Below, one piece after another: positions 33,383 to 42,178 of a stretch of 64,000 nucleotides of DNA (positions are counted from its first letter, which is position 1; each line of letters begins with the position of its first letter). Made by a program: the position numbers and the translations under genes. This stretch comes from Streptomyces sp. C10-9-1. Its GTDB lineage: Bacteria; Actinomycetota; Actinomycetes; Streptomycetales; Streptomycetaceae. A model generated the notes under the pieces. It was not told the origin of the DNA. It did no database searches and was given only the letters and a program-made list of their open reading frames with translations. The stretch is from NCBI RefSeq assembly GCF_024497955.1, contig NZ_JANHKP010000021.1, positions 1 to 64,000 of the forward strand, given 5' to 3'.

Positions 33383-35301
33383 CGCCCGGCGACGGACCGG
33401 CACCGGGACACGCGTCGGCGCACCCCGGGCCGGGGCCCCCGCGCCCCGGCGGGGGCCGGGCGCCCCGCCCCCGTTCGGCCCGCGGCACGGCCTCCGCGGT
33501 GCTGCTGCCCGTCTCCCTGGCCCTCTGGCTGGCGGCGCTGCGCGACGTCGACCTGGACGCCATGCGCGACCTGGGCCTGCTCCAGGTGCTGCCGGGGATC
33601 TTCTGGGCCGCGCTGGGGCTGCTCACCCTCGGCTTCTGCCTGGCGCTCAGCGACCGGCGGACGCACCGCGGCCTGCTCGCCGCCCACACCCTCGGCCTGA
33701 TCGCGGTCCTGCACGCCACCCCGACCCTGCTCTACCCCACGCTGCGCTACTCCTGGGCGTGGAAGCACCTGTCGGTGACCGACGCCCGGCTGCGCAACGG
33801 CGGCGAGGTGCCGGACGCCGGGAAGCTGTCGGTCTACGACGAGTGGCCCGGGTTCTTCGACCTGAACGGGCTGTTCCTGAGGGCCGCCGGACTCGACTCG
33901 GGCGTCGGCTACGCGGCCTGGTTCCCCGTCTTCACCAACGCGCTGCTGCTCGGTCCGCTGCTGCTGCTCTACCGCTCGGTCACCCGCGACCCGCGGCTGG
34001 TCTGGGGCGCGGTGTGGATCTTCTACTCCTGCTCCTGGGTGGGCCAGGACTACTTCGCCCCGCAGGCCTTCGCCTTCCTGATGTTCGTGACCGTGATCGC
34101 CCTGGTGGTGCGCCGTCTGCCCAGCTCCGCCGCACCGGCACCGGGGCCGCCGGAGGGCGGCCGGGCGCCGCCCGGCGCGGCGCCGAAGCGGTCCCCGGCA
34201 TGGCCTCCGGGACTGCTGGCCGCGGTGCTGGTCGTGGTGGCCGCCATCGCCGCCTCGCATCCGCTGACGCCGCTGATGCTGGTCAGCGCCCTCGCCCTGC
34301 TGGCGCTGCCGCGGCGCAACCGCCGGGTGGTGCTGCCGGTCCTGGCCGGCGCGGTGGCGGCGACCGTCGCCTGGGACACGACCGTGGCCTGGTCGTACAT
34401 CTCCGCCCAACTCGGCGACCTCGTCGGCGCGGTGCTCGAACCGGACACGAACATCGTCTCCGGCCTGGCGACCCTGGGCACCGCGGCCCCCGGGCAGACG
34501 CTGCTGTCCTGGGTCGACCGGATCCTGTCGGCAGCCGTCTTCGTGCTCGCCGCGGTGGGCTTCCTGACCCGGCCCTGGACCCGCCGCACCGGCCTGCCGC
34601 TGCTGGTGCTCGCGCCCCTGGTGCTCCTGGCCGTCAACGCCTACGGCGGGGAGATGATCTTCCGGGCGTACCTCTTCGCCCTGCCCGCCGCCGCCCTCCT
34701 GGTCTCCGCCGCGCTGCTGCCCCCCACCCCGGGCACCGGCACCGGGGCCGCGACCGTGCCCGCCGGCGTCCCGCGGGCCCCCGACGCCCCGGCGCTGCGC
34801 ACCCTCGCCGTCCTGCCGGTGCTCCTCGCCATGCTCGGCGGACTGGTCTTCGGCTACTACGGCAAGGAGGCGGTCAACCGCTTCACCCCGGACGAGGTCG
34901 CCGCGGCCCGCTTCGTCACCGACAACGCGCCCCCCGGCTCCAGGATCGTCTCCCTCACCTCCGACGTCCCCGGGCTGGACCGCTTCTACGACCGGCACGA
35001 GCGCGTCCAGCTGGCCGCCCAGGACCCGGAGGACAAGCAGCGCCTGGTGCGCGACCCGCTCGACGGCGTCGAGGGGTACGTCTACGGGGCGACCCCGACG
35101 CGTCCCGCCTACATCGTCCTCAGCCGCGCGCAGACCATGAACTGCTATCTCACCGGGACGCTGCCCGCCTCCCTCACGCCGCGGCTGGAGGCGGCGATGG
35201 CGGGGGCGGAGGGGTTCACCCGGGTGTGGGACACCGCCGACGCCACGGTCTTCCGCTATGTGACGCCGCCGCCGGACTCCCCGGGAGGAGATGGGAGGTG
35301 A
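33364..35301 (+). CDS. Multi-pass membrane protein, GT-C-like, in polysaccharide cluster
   Basis: 645 aa from an ATG inside the end of the upstream gene. About ten or more helices (ASAVLLPVSLALWLAAL, LPGIFWAALGLLTLGFCLAL, LLLVLAPLVLLAVNAYG) with a periplasmic C-terminal part (FVTDNAPPGSRIVSLTSDVP). A long loop after the first helices (DEWPGFFDLNGLFLRAAGLD) has a GT-C-like look, and WVGQDYFAPQAFAFLMFVTV recurs in such proteins. It is probably a polyprenol-dependent glycosyltransferase or polymerase, but no catalytic motif is certain. Confidence 0.6.
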   Translation: MGEGILTPGDGPAPGHASAHPGPGPPRPGGGRAPRPRSARGTASAVLLPVSLALWLAALRDVDLDAMRDLGLLQVLPGIFWAALGLLTLGFCLALSDRRTHRGLLAAHTLGLIAVLHATPTLLYPTLRYSWAWKHLSVTDARLRNGGEVPDAGKLSVYDEWPGFFDLNGLFLRAAGLDSGVGYAAWFPVFTNALLLGPLLLLYRSVTRDPRLVWGAVWIFYSCSWVGQDYFAPQAFAFLMFVTVIALVVRRLPSSAAPAPGPPEGGRAPPGAAPKRSPAWPPGLLAAVLVVVAAIAASHPLTPLMLVSALALLALPRRNRRVVLPVLAGAVAATVAWDTTVAWSYISAQLGDLVGAVLEPDTNIVSGLATLGTAAPGQTLLSWVDRILSAAVFVLAAVGFLTRPWTRRTGLPLLVLAPLVLLAVNAYGGEMIFRAYLFALPAAALLVSAALLPPTPGTGTGAATVPAGVPRAPDAPALRTLAVLPVLLAMLGGLVFGYYGKEAVNRFTPDEVAAARFVTDNAPPGSRIVSLTSDVPGLDRFYDRHERVQLAAQDPEDKQRLVRDPLDGVEGYVYGATPTRPAYIVLSRAQTMNCYLTGTLPASLTPRLEAAMAGAEGFTRVWDTADATVFRYVTPPPDSPGGDGR

Positions 35302-35666
35302 ACCCCGTGCGCCTGCTCCTCGCCCTGTCCGGCTGGGCCGCCCTCGCCGCGACCGCGCTGCCGCCCGCCTCGGTGCCCCGCACCGCCCTGGTCGCCGCGT
35401 TCCTGCTGGTGTGCCCCGGGCTCGCGGCGGTGCGGCCGGGCAGGGCCGCGGCCCTGCGCCACGGCTCGGACCGCACGGCCCTGCTGGAGCAGGCCGTGCT
35501 GGCCGTGGTGCTCAGTCTGGCGCTGTCGGCGCTGGTGGCCCTCGGGCTGTTCCTCGCCGGGGTGTTCACCGCCGGGCGGGCGCTGGTGGTGCTGGCCTGC
35601 CTGACCTCCGCCCTCGCGCTGCTGCCCCGCCCGCCGCTGCCCCGGCGCACCGGGGGGCGGCCGTGA
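35298..35666 (+). CDS. Small membrane protein of the polysaccharide operon
   Basis: 122 aa from a GTG that overlaps the upstream stop (GTGA, 35298-35301); a GTG at 35307 is an alternative. Three or four hydrophobic segments (LLLALSGWAALAATALPP, VVLSLALSALVALGLFLAGV, ALVVLACLTSALALLP). No family recognised. Translational coupling on both sides (again GTGA at 35663) ties it to the large membrane protein and the GH16 gene. Confidence 0.7.
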   Translation: MNPVRLLLALSGWAALAATALPPASVPRTALVAAFLLVCPGLAAVRPGRAAALRHGSDRTALLEQAVLAVVLSLALSALVALGLFLAGVFTAGRALVVLACLTSALALLPRPPLPRRTGGRP

Positions 35667-36490
35667 CCGGGGGCGGCCCGCGCCGGGCCGCGCTCGCGCT
35701 GCTGCTGCTGGTGCTGCTCGCCGCCTGCGCCGGCGACCGGTCGGCTCCGGCGCCCCGGGGCGGCCCGCCCGTCGGGGACGACTGGCGCCAGGTGCTGGCC
35801 GAGGACTTCGAGGGCGACCGGCTGGACACCGGCCGGTGGGCGACCTGCTACGACTGGAACGTCGACGGCTGCACCAACGAGGGCAACGACGAGCTCCAGT
35901 GGTACCTCCCCGGGCAGGTGTCCGTCTCGGACGGGCGGCTGACGCTGACCGCCGAGCGCCGCGACACCCGGGGCAGCGACGACGAGGTCTACCCCTGGCG
36001 GTCCGGCATGGTCTCCACCGGCCGGGACGACTGGTACTCCCGGCCCCGGCAGACCTTCACCTACGGCTACTTCGAGGCGGCCGTCCGCATCCCGGCCGAG
36101 CCCGGCATGTTCCCCGCCTTCTGGCTGATGCCGGCGTCGAGGTTCACCCCGCCGGAGGTCGACATCATGGAGTTCCTGGGCACCAGCCGCCAGGTGGACA
36201 TGTACGTGCACTGGCGGGACGCGGAGGGCGCCGAGCAGCGGGCGAACGGCAGTCACGGCCCCGTCGACTTCCCCGCGCGCGCCCATGTGTTCGGCCTGCT
36301 GTGGGAGCCGGACCGGCTGGTCTGGTACGTGGACGGCGTGGAGCGCTTCCGTGCCACGGAACCGGAGCAGATCCCGCACGAGCCGATGGAGGTGCTGCTC
36401 AACCTCGCGGTCGGGGTGCCCGATCCGCCCCCGGACTCGGTGGACTCGGCGCGGATGACGGTGGACTGGGTGCGTGTCTGGCAGCGCTGA
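35663..36490 (+). CDS. Lipoprotein glycoside hydrolase family 16
   Basis: 275 aa. Signal peptide with lipobox (ALALLLLVLLAACAGD), mature Cys at about residue 22. The GH16 catalytic motif E-x-D-x-x-E is present as PPEVDIMEFLGTS. Substrate-binding aromatics are seen in NDELQWYLPGQVSVSDGRLT and PAFWLMPASRF. The fold cleaves or rearranges beta-glucans, so it likely trims or transfers the polysaccharide made by this cluster, at the outer membrane face. Overlaps the upstream gene by 4 nt; converges on the deacetylase gene. Confidence 0.9.
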   Translation: MTGGGPRRAALALLLLVLLAACAGDRSAPAPRGGPPVGDDWRQVLAEDFEGDRLDTGRWATCYDWNVDGCTNEGNDELQWYLPGQVSVSDGRLTLTAERRDTRGSDDEVYPWRSGMVSTGRDDWYSRPRQTFTYGYFEAAVRIPAEPGMFPAFWLMPASRFTPPEVDIMEFLGTSRQVDMYVHWRDAEGAEQRANGSHGPVDFPARAHVFGLLWEPDRLVWYVDGVERFRATEPEQIPHEPMEVLLNLAVGVPDPPPDSVDSARMTVDWVRVWQR

Positions 36491-36531
36491 TCCGGCAGGA
36501 CGGGACCCGGCGGCCCCGGACCCGCCCCGTC

Positions 36532-37416
36532 TCACTCCCGGGCCGCCGCGCCCCCGGGCGGATGCGGCGGGGGCAGCGCCTCGTAGGGGACGCGCAGCCG
36601 CGCCCGCAGACGGCGCCAGGCGCGCCAGGCACGGGGGCGGGCGCCCTCCGGGAAGGGGGCCACGGGTGCGCCCTCGCCCACCGCCCAGCGGGCGAACTCG
36701 GCGGGGCCGGTGTCCGCCCGCAGCATCAGCCGGGCGATCCGCAGGGGCTCGTCGGCGGCGGAGCTGAAGCCCTGCCGGACGGCGGCGGCGGAGGTCCAGC
36801 CCGCCCGGGCGGTGCGGCGGCGTACGGCGGGGCCGGAGTAGCCGTGCGGATAGGCGAAGGCGGTGACGCGGTGCCCCAGTTCGTCCTCGATCCGGCGCCG
36901 GCAGCCCTCGATCTCGGGGGCCAGGGCGGAGGACGGAAGGGTGTCGAGCTGGGGGTGGGTGGCCGTGTGGCCGCCGATCTCGAAGCCCGCCGCGTCGAGT
37001 TCCCGGACCCGGTCCCAGTCCAGCATGGCCGCCGGGGGCAGGGGGCCGGGCCCGGCCGGACGGCCGGGCCGCCGGACGGCGCCGGTGGTGAGGTAGAGGG
37101 TCGCGGTCAGTCCGCGGGCGGCGAGCAGCGGGGCCACCGCGGTGTGGAAGTCCGCGAAGCCGTCGTCGAAGGTGAGCACGGCGCAGCGGGCGGGCAGCGC
37201 GGCGGCGGCCGGGGAGCGCTGGGCGGCCACCAGCCGGCTGAGCGGGACGACGGCCACACCGCGGTCGGCGAGGAGGTCGAGCTGCCGGGCGAACGCACGG
37301 GGGCGCACGGTGAACGGAGCGATCCAGGCGGGCGGTTCGTCGCAGACGCTGTGGTAGAGCAGCACCGGGACCGGCGCCGCGGACCGGACCGCCGGAGCGG
37401 CCCCGGACGGGCTCAC
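36532..37416 (-). CDS. Polysaccharide deacetylase (CE4)
   Basis: 294 aa from a GTG that overlaps the upstream glycosyltransferase stop by 4 nt. NodB-homology motifs: TFDDGFADFHTAV (metal Asp), GGHTATHPQLDTL with the H-x3-H metal pair, and FAYPHGYSGPAV. The N-terminus (VPVLLYHSVCDEPP) is the YHS start common in the family. No obvious signal peptide. It is the last gene of the minus-strand polysaccharide operon; it should deacetylate an N- or O-acetylated sugar of the polymer. Confidence 0.9.
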   Translation of the reverse strand: MSPSGAAPAVRSAAPVPVLLYHSVCDEPPAWIAPFTVRPRAFARQLDLLADRGVAVVPLSRLVAAQRSPAAAALPARCAVLTFDDGFADFHTAVAPLLAARGLTATLYLTTGAVRRPGRPAGPGPLPPAAMLDWDRVRELDAAGFEIGGHTATHPQLDTLPSSALAPEIEGCRRRIEDELGHRVTAFAYPHGYSGPAVRRRTARAGWTSAAAVRQGFSSAADEPLRIARLMLRADTGPAEFARWAVGEGAPVAPFPEGARPRAWRAWRRLRARLRVPYEALPPPHPPGGAAARE

Positions 37417-38405
37417 GGGGCGTCCCCGGCCGGCTCGCCGCGGGTCCTGCGGACGGCCTCGGCCAGCAGCCCGGCGCGGCCCACGACATAGCCCGCGACG
37501 GTGGCGCCGACGCCCGTGCAGAGGGCGGCGAGGACACGCGGGCCGCCGTCGGTCCCCGGGCGCAGGGTCCGTGCGAAGGCCCGGGGCACGGCCGAGCGCA
37601 GGTAGGCGCGTTCGCTGGCGAGGGCGGCGCGGCTGCCCCGCAGTCGCGCCACGCGGGCCTTGGAGAGGCCCTCCGCGTAGCAGCGTGCCCGGAAGTAGGT
37701 GTGCTGGGCGCGGGCGCCGGGCACCCGGTGGCGGACGGCGGCGCCGGGTTCGTAGAGCAGCACGGCCCCGGGGCTGCGGGCGGCGATGCGCAGGCAGAGT
37801 TCGGTCTCCTCGCCGCCGAGCGGTGTCCTGCCGACGCGTCCCAGGTCGGTGCGGAAGCCCCCCGCGGCGAGCACCTCGGCACGCCGGAAGGACATGTTGG
37901 CGCCGATGAAGTTGCGGACCGGCGCAGGGTGTTCGGGCAGCCCCCGGTAGGAGCAGCCGACCACCCAGTCGAACTCGGGCGGGAACCACGCGGGCCGCCC
38001 GGTGGTCCACCAGGGCCGGACCAGTCCGCCGACGCCCGCGACCGCGGGGTCCCCGTAGCCCGCGGCCAGGCGGGCGTGCCAGTCGGGGTCGGCCGTGGCG
38101 TCGTCGTCGAGGAAGGCGACGACCTCGCCGCGGGCGGCGGCCACCCCGGTGTTGCGGGCCCCGGACAGCCCGCGCCGCTCGTGGCTGGCGAGCACGCGCA
38201 CCTCGCCCGGGAGCCCGGCGGCCGCCCGGTCGTAGAGCTCCGGGCAGTGGTCGACGACGAGCAGGATCTCGTCGACGGGACGGCTCTGGCGGCGCAGGGA
38301 GGCCACGGCGGCCCGGACGTCGTCCCACCGGTCGAGGGTGTAGGCGCAGACCACGACGGAGAAGGTGGGGCTGCTCGATCCGACGATCTCGCGGGTCCTC
38401 GTCAT
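37413..38405 (-). CDS. Family 2 glycosyltransferase
   Basis: 330 aa. GT-A fold: TFSVVVCAYTLDRWDDVRAA (nucleotide binding), SGARNTGVAAARGEVVAFLD and a D-x-D type DDDATADPDW. GGEETELCLRIAARSPGAVL carries the likely catalytic ED region. A single hydrophobic segment near the C-terminus (VLAALCTGVGATVAGYVVGR). Start ATG 38405 overlaps the flippase stop (ATGA); stop overlaps the deacetylase start. Sugar donor unknown. Confidence 0.9.
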   Translation of the reverse strand: MTRTREIVGSSSPTFSVVVCAYTLDRWDDVRAAVASLRRQSRPVDEILLVVDHCPELYDRAAAGLPGEVRVLASHERRGLSGARNTGVAAARGEVVAFLDDDATADPDWHARLAAGYGDPAVAGVGGLVRPWWTTGRPAWFPPEFDWVVGCSYRGLPEHPAPVRNFIGANMSFRRAEVLAAGGFRTDLGRVGRTPLGGEETELCLRIAARSPGAVLLYEPGAAVRHRVPGARAQHTYFRARCYAEGLSKARVARLRGSRAALASERAYLRSAVPRAFARTLRPGTDGGPRVLAALCTGVGATVAGYVVGRAGLLAEAVRRTRGEPAGDAP

Positions 38406-39766
38406 GACGCCTCCCGGGGGTCGGCCGGTCCGGTGGCCAGCCAGCGTGCCCGTCCGAGCAGCAGGGGCAGCGCCAGCAGGCACTCCGCCGCCAGCCAGGC
38501 GACCCCGGCGCCGGTGATCCCCATGGCGGGCAGCAGGGCCGCGGTGAGGCCGAGCACCAGCACGCACAGGGCGACCTGGAGTCCGACCGCGAGCCGCAGC
38601 CGGCGGCGGGCCCGGGAGACGTCGATGGCGAGGCTGACGACGATGTTGGGCAGGGCGGAGAGGGCGAGCAGGCGCAGCAGTGCGGCACCGGAGTCGGAGT
38701 AGCCCTCGCCGAAGAGGTCGAGGATCAGCGGCGCCCCGGCGACGAGGACGGCGACCCCCGCCCCGAGGAGCAGCGCGGAGTGGCGCATCACCCGCCGCCC
38801 GTGCTCCACCAGCCGCTCGGGGCTGCGCACCGCCTCCACCACCAGCGAGCTGCCCAGGTTCCGGGTGACCAGGTAGAGCACGTAGGCCACCACCCAGGCA
38901 AGCGAGTAGTAGGCGCTCTGCTCGGGTCCGAGGTGGTTGAGGACGATCAGCGGGACCAGGGTGTAGGCGGCCATCCGGAACAGCGAGCCCGCGTAGTCGG
39001 CCGCGGCGTAGCGCACCGGCTGCGAGGGGCGCCTGGCGTCGGGGGAGGCGCGCTCGTGGCGGGGCACCGCGTGGCGCAGCAGCACGACGTTGGCGACGAG
39101 CAGCGCGACCACCAGCGCTCCGGCCCAGGAGAGCAGGATGCCGGTGGCCAGGGCGAGGAGGGCGCCCAGTCCCAGCAGCAGGATCTTGACGACGGCGAAG
39201 ACGACGTTCTCCGCGACCACCCAGCCCGGTCGGCGCAGTGCGGTCAGCGCGCCGTCCTGCATCACGAAGACGGCGTACGCGGCGGTGGCGAGGACGAAGC
39301 AGAGCGCGGGCAGCGGGGACCGGAGGAAGCCGAGGTCGGGCGCGGCCCTGGGCACGAGGAGCAGGAAGGCGCCCGCGGCCGCGGTGCTGGCGACGGCGCT
39401 GACGGCGTAACAGGTGAGCACCATGCGCCGGGTGTGGCGTCCGGCCGAGGGGGCGAAGCGGATCAGGAAGTCGGAGAGGTTGAGCTGGCCGATGCTGGCG
39501 AGCAGCAGCATGGCCGAGAGCGCGGAGTAGCTGAGGCCGACGGCGGCGTCCTCGTACCAGCGGGTGGCGAGGACCCAGAACAGCGCGCCCAGCGCGGCGT
39601 TGACCAGGGAGCTGACGGCGAGGAGGTGGCCGTTGCGGAGCAGGGGGTCGCGGGAGAGGAGACCGCGGGCGCCCGCGCGGACCGCCGCGGCGAGCGGCCG
39701 TGCGGCGGGGGCGGACCGCCGGGGCCCGGTCCGGCCGGTCGGGGGTGCTCCCGGGGTGGCGTACAC
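38402..39766 (-). CDS. Wzx/MOP-type polysaccharide flippase
   Basis: 454 aa from a GTG at 39766. About twelve hydrophobic helices without a signal peptide; conserved-looking segments SLVNAALGALFWVLATRWYE, IGQLNLSDFLIRFAPSAG and LGPEQSAYYSLAWVVAYVLY resemble the MOP exporter family that flips lipid-linked oligosaccharides. It sits between two glycosyltransferases in a translationally coupled operon. An O-antigen-like or teichoic-acid-like substrate is inferred. Confidence 0.85.
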   Translation of the reverse strand: MYATPGAPPTGRTGPRRSAPAARPLAAAVRAGARGLLSRDPLLRNGHLLAVSSLVNAALGALFWVLATRWYEDAAVGLSYSALSAMLLLASIGQLNLSDFLIRFAPSAGRHTRRMVLTCYAVSAVASTAAAGAFLLLVPRAAPDLGFLRSPLPALCFVLATAAYAVFVMQDGALTALRRPGWVVAENVVFAVVKILLLGLGALLALATGILLSWAGALVVALLVANVVLLRHAVPRHERASPDARRPSQPVRYAAADYAGSLFRMAAYTLVPLIVLNHLGPEQSAYYSLAWVVAYVLYLVTRNLGSSLVVEAVRSPERLVEHGRRVMRHSALLLGAGVAVLVAGAPLILDLFGEGYSDSGAALLRLLALSALPNIVVSLAIDVSRARRRLRLAVGLQVALCVLVLGLTAALLPAMGITGAGVAWLAAECLLALPLLLGRARWLATGPADPREAS

Positions 39767-39779
39767 GGTCCCGGCCTCC

Positions 39780-41174
39780 TCAGCCCGCGCCGGGGCGGCG
39801 GTGGCCGCGGCGCAGGCGGGGGTCGTCGGCGCCGGGGGCGGCCGCGGCGGGGGGTGTGCGGTGGGCGCCGGGGGCCCCCCGGGGGGCGGCGCGGCGGGAG
39901 CGGCGGCGGCTGCGGAGGTAGCCGACGGGTCCGTAGGCCATGCCGCGCAGCTCCCGCAGGGCCAGCCGCCGGGAGGGCCCGCGGTCCGGCCCGGGGTGGC
40001 CGCCCGCCCGGGCGAGGGCGTGGCGCAGTCCGCCGGGGACGCGGCGCAGCAGGGCCGGGAGCATCCGCGGCTCGTGGGCCATCGCGGCCGCCAGGTAGGC
40101 GCCGAGGCCGGAGCCGTAGCCGAAGGCCTGGGCGGCGAGGGCCTCGGGGGTGCGCCGGTGGCGGTGCCAGACGATCGCCTCGGGGGTGTAGGCGAGGCTG
40201 CGTCCGCCGACCAGGACGCGGAAGAAGGCGAGCAGGTCGTCGCCGCCGTGCGCGGGTGTGCCCGTCCCGGTGGCGGGGTCGAACCCGCCCATGTCGCGCA
40301 GGAGTTCGGTACGGAAGGCCATGTTGGTGCCGGAACCGAAGCGTCCGGCGGTGAACGGGAACAGGGGGTCGGCGGGCGGGTCGCGCAGGGACCAGATCCG
40401 GGGCGCGAAACCCTTGCCGAAGGCCCCGTGCCGCTCCAGGGCCGCCTGGGCCGCGGTGCGCAGCTCGGCGGGGACGATCAGGCCGGTGACGCAGCCGGTC
40501 TCCGGGTCGGCGCGGAAGGCGGCGGCCAGGGCGGCGGGCCAGCCGGGGTCGACCAGGGTGTCGTCGTCGGTGAAGGCCGTGAGGGGAGCGCGGACCGCCG
40601 CCAGGCCGCGGTTGTGCGCGCGGGCGAGGCCGGGGACGGGTTCGCGGAGGTAGCGGACGCGGGTGGCGTAGCGGGTGCGCACCAGGCGCTCGGTGCTGTC
40701 GTCGGACGGCGCGTTGTCGACCACGATCACCTCCGCGGGGGGCGGGTCGGCGGCCAGCAGCGAGTCCAGGCAGGAGCGCAGGAGTCCGGTGCGGTCGCGG
40801 GTGGCGACGACGACGCCGACCTGCGGGCGGGGCTCGCCCGCGCGCGGCGGGGCGGGCGCCGGGACGGAGGCGGGGGCGCGGGCGGCTCCGGGCAGCTCGC
40901 GGCGGGCCCTGTCGGCGAGCGCCCGCCACAGGTCCCGGGGGCCCTCGGCGGTGGCGGTCACGGTGCCCAGGGGCCTGCCGTGGAGCCGGACGAGGGCGAG
41001 GGCGGGGCCGGTGGGGTCGCGGCGCGGGGGGCGGCCGCCCGGGGCGCGGAACTCGCCGGGCCGGGCCAGGTCGATGTCCACGACCGCGACGGCCCGGAAG
41101 GCGTCCCCGGCCTGGCCGGTGGGCGGCGCGGGGCGGGCGCGGGAGGGGGGACCGGCAGGGGCGGGCGGGGTCAC
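39780..41174 (-). CDS. Family 2 glycosyltransferase with N-terminal extension
   Basis: 464 aa from a GTG at 41174. The first about 130 residues contain VAVVDIDLARPGEFRAPG and ALALVRLHGRPLGTVTATAE, a small beta-rich domain often found before GT-A domains of actinobacterial glycosyltransferases. Then the GT-A domain: RPQVGVVVATRDRTGLLRSC, PAEVIVVDNAPSDDSTERLV, LTAFTDDDTLVDPGW and GGDDLLAFFRVLVGGRSLAY. Overlaps the next-upstream gene by 4 nt and ends 13 nt before the flippase start. Confidence 0.9.
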   Translation of the reverse strand: MTPPAPAGPPSRARPAPPTGQAGDAFRAVAVVDIDLARPGEFRAPGGRPPRRDPTGPALALVRLHGRPLGTVTATAEGPRDLWRALADRARRELPGAARAPASVPAPAPPRAGEPRPQVGVVVATRDRTGLLRSCLDSLLAADPPPAEVIVVDNAPSDDSTERLVRTRYATRVRYLREPVPGLARAHNRGLAAVRAPLTAFTDDDTLVDPGWPAALAAAFRADPETGCVTGLIVPAELRTAAQAALERHGAFGKGFAPRIWSLRDPPADPLFPFTAGRFGSGTNMAFRTELLRDMGGFDPATGTGTPAHGGDDLLAFFRVLVGGRSLAYTPEAIVWHRHRRTPEALAAQAFGYGSGLGAYLAAAMAHEPRMLPALLRRVPGGLRHALARAGGHPGPDRGPSRRLALRELRGMAYGPVGYLRSRRRSRRAAPRGAPGAHRTPPAAAAPGADDPRLRRGHRRPGAG

Positions 41175-42001
41175 GGGGCGCTCCGGGCGGGGACGCGGGG
41201 GTGGGCGCCGGGGCGCTCGGAGAGCAGGGTGCGCAGGATGCGGGTGCCGTCGGAGACGGCGTGGAGGTTGGACGAGCCGCTGCGGCGGGGCAGTTCGAGG
41301 CTGGGGACCTCCGCGATCCGCAGTCCGCTGCGCAGCGCGTGCACGATCATCTCCGCCTCGATCTCGAAGCCGACGGCATGCAGGTCGAGTTGGTCGAGGA
41401 AGGGGCGCCGGAAGGCGCAGAAGCCGTAGCAGAGGTCGGTGAGCGAGGCGCCGTAGAGCCGGTTGACGACCGCCAGCAGGGCGCGGTTGCCGAGCCTGCG
41501 GACCCGGGTGAGGTCCAGGGACCCGCCGCCCGCGACGAAGCGCGAGCCCTTGACGAAGTCGTAGCCGTGCTGGAGGAAGTGCAGGAAGTGGGGGATCTCG
41601 GCGGGCGACATGCTGCCGTCCGCGTCCATCATCACCACGTACTCCCCGCGTGCCGCGAGGAAGCCGGTGCGCAGGGCGTTGCCCTTGCCCGGGCCGGACT
41701 GGGGAAGGAGGCGGACGCCCGGCATGCACTCGGCCGCCATGCGGACGGTCGCGTCGCTGGAGTCGCCGTCGATCAGCAGGACCTCGTCGACGCAGTCGGG
41801 GATCTGCTCGAAGACCCAGGGGATGTTGCGCGCCTCGTTGCGCGCCGGGACGACCAGGCTCACCGTGCACGGCGGCGGGGTCCGGTCCCCGGCGCGGCGC
41901 AGCGGGTGGGGTGCGGGGTCGGTGGATCGGCGCAGCGGGTGGCCGTCGGGGGACGGCGGCGCGTCGGCGGTGGCGGGGAGCCGGGTCGGGCGGGTGGTCA
42001 T
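41171..42001 (-). CDS. Family 2 glycosyltransferase (polyprenyl-phosphate sugar transferase-like)
   Basis: 276 aa from ATG 42001 with GGAGAGA upstream. GT-A fold resembling dolichol-phosphate mannosyltransferases: VSLVVPARNEARNIPWVFEQ, VLLIDGDSSDATVRMA, GKGNALRTGFLAARGEYVVM, MDADGSMSPAEI and GFCAFRRPFLDQL. No C-terminal membrane helices. It is the first gene of the minus-strand operon and lies 77 nt from the 25-bp palindrome shared with the divergent tetR gene. Expected to load a sugar on a lipid carrier or on the growing glycan. Confidence 0.85.
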   Translation of the reverse strand: MTTRPTRLPATADAPPSPDGHPLRRSTDPAPHPLRRAGDRTPPPCTVSLVVPARNEARNIPWVFEQIPDCVDEVLLIDGDSSDATVRMAAECMPGVRLLPQSGPGKGNALRTGFLAARGEYVVMMDADGSMSPAEIPHFLHFLQHGYDFVKGSRFVAGGGSLDLTRVRRLGNRALLAVVNRLYGASLTDLCYGFCAFRRPFLDQLDLHAVGFEIEAEMIVHALRSGLRIAEVPSLELPRRSGSSNLHAVSDGTRILRTLLSERPGAHPRVPARSAP

Positions 42002-42078
42002 GATCTCTCCGGGATCGCATCGGTGCACCGGGTGCCGTGCCACGGAGGTCGTCCGCTGGAGTCCGGGCACTGAGGCCC

Positions 42079-42103
42079 TGTACGTTTACGCTGTATACGT
42101 ACA
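42079..42103. promoter_or_regulatory. 25-bp palindrome between polysaccharide operon and tetR
   Basis: Arms TGTACGTTTACG (42079-42090) and TGTATACGTACA (42092-42103) around a single C; the arms match as inverted repeat at 10 of 12 positions. It lies 78 nt upstream of the glycosyltransferase ATG and 76 nt upstream of the TetR ATG. The shape fits a TetR-family operator. Confidence 0.7.
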
Positions 42104-42178
42104 CTTTCGCCCCGATTGCCCCTAGGGTCAAGAGCTGCTCGTACCGTGACGGACCGGACACTCGATGAAGGCGGCCCC

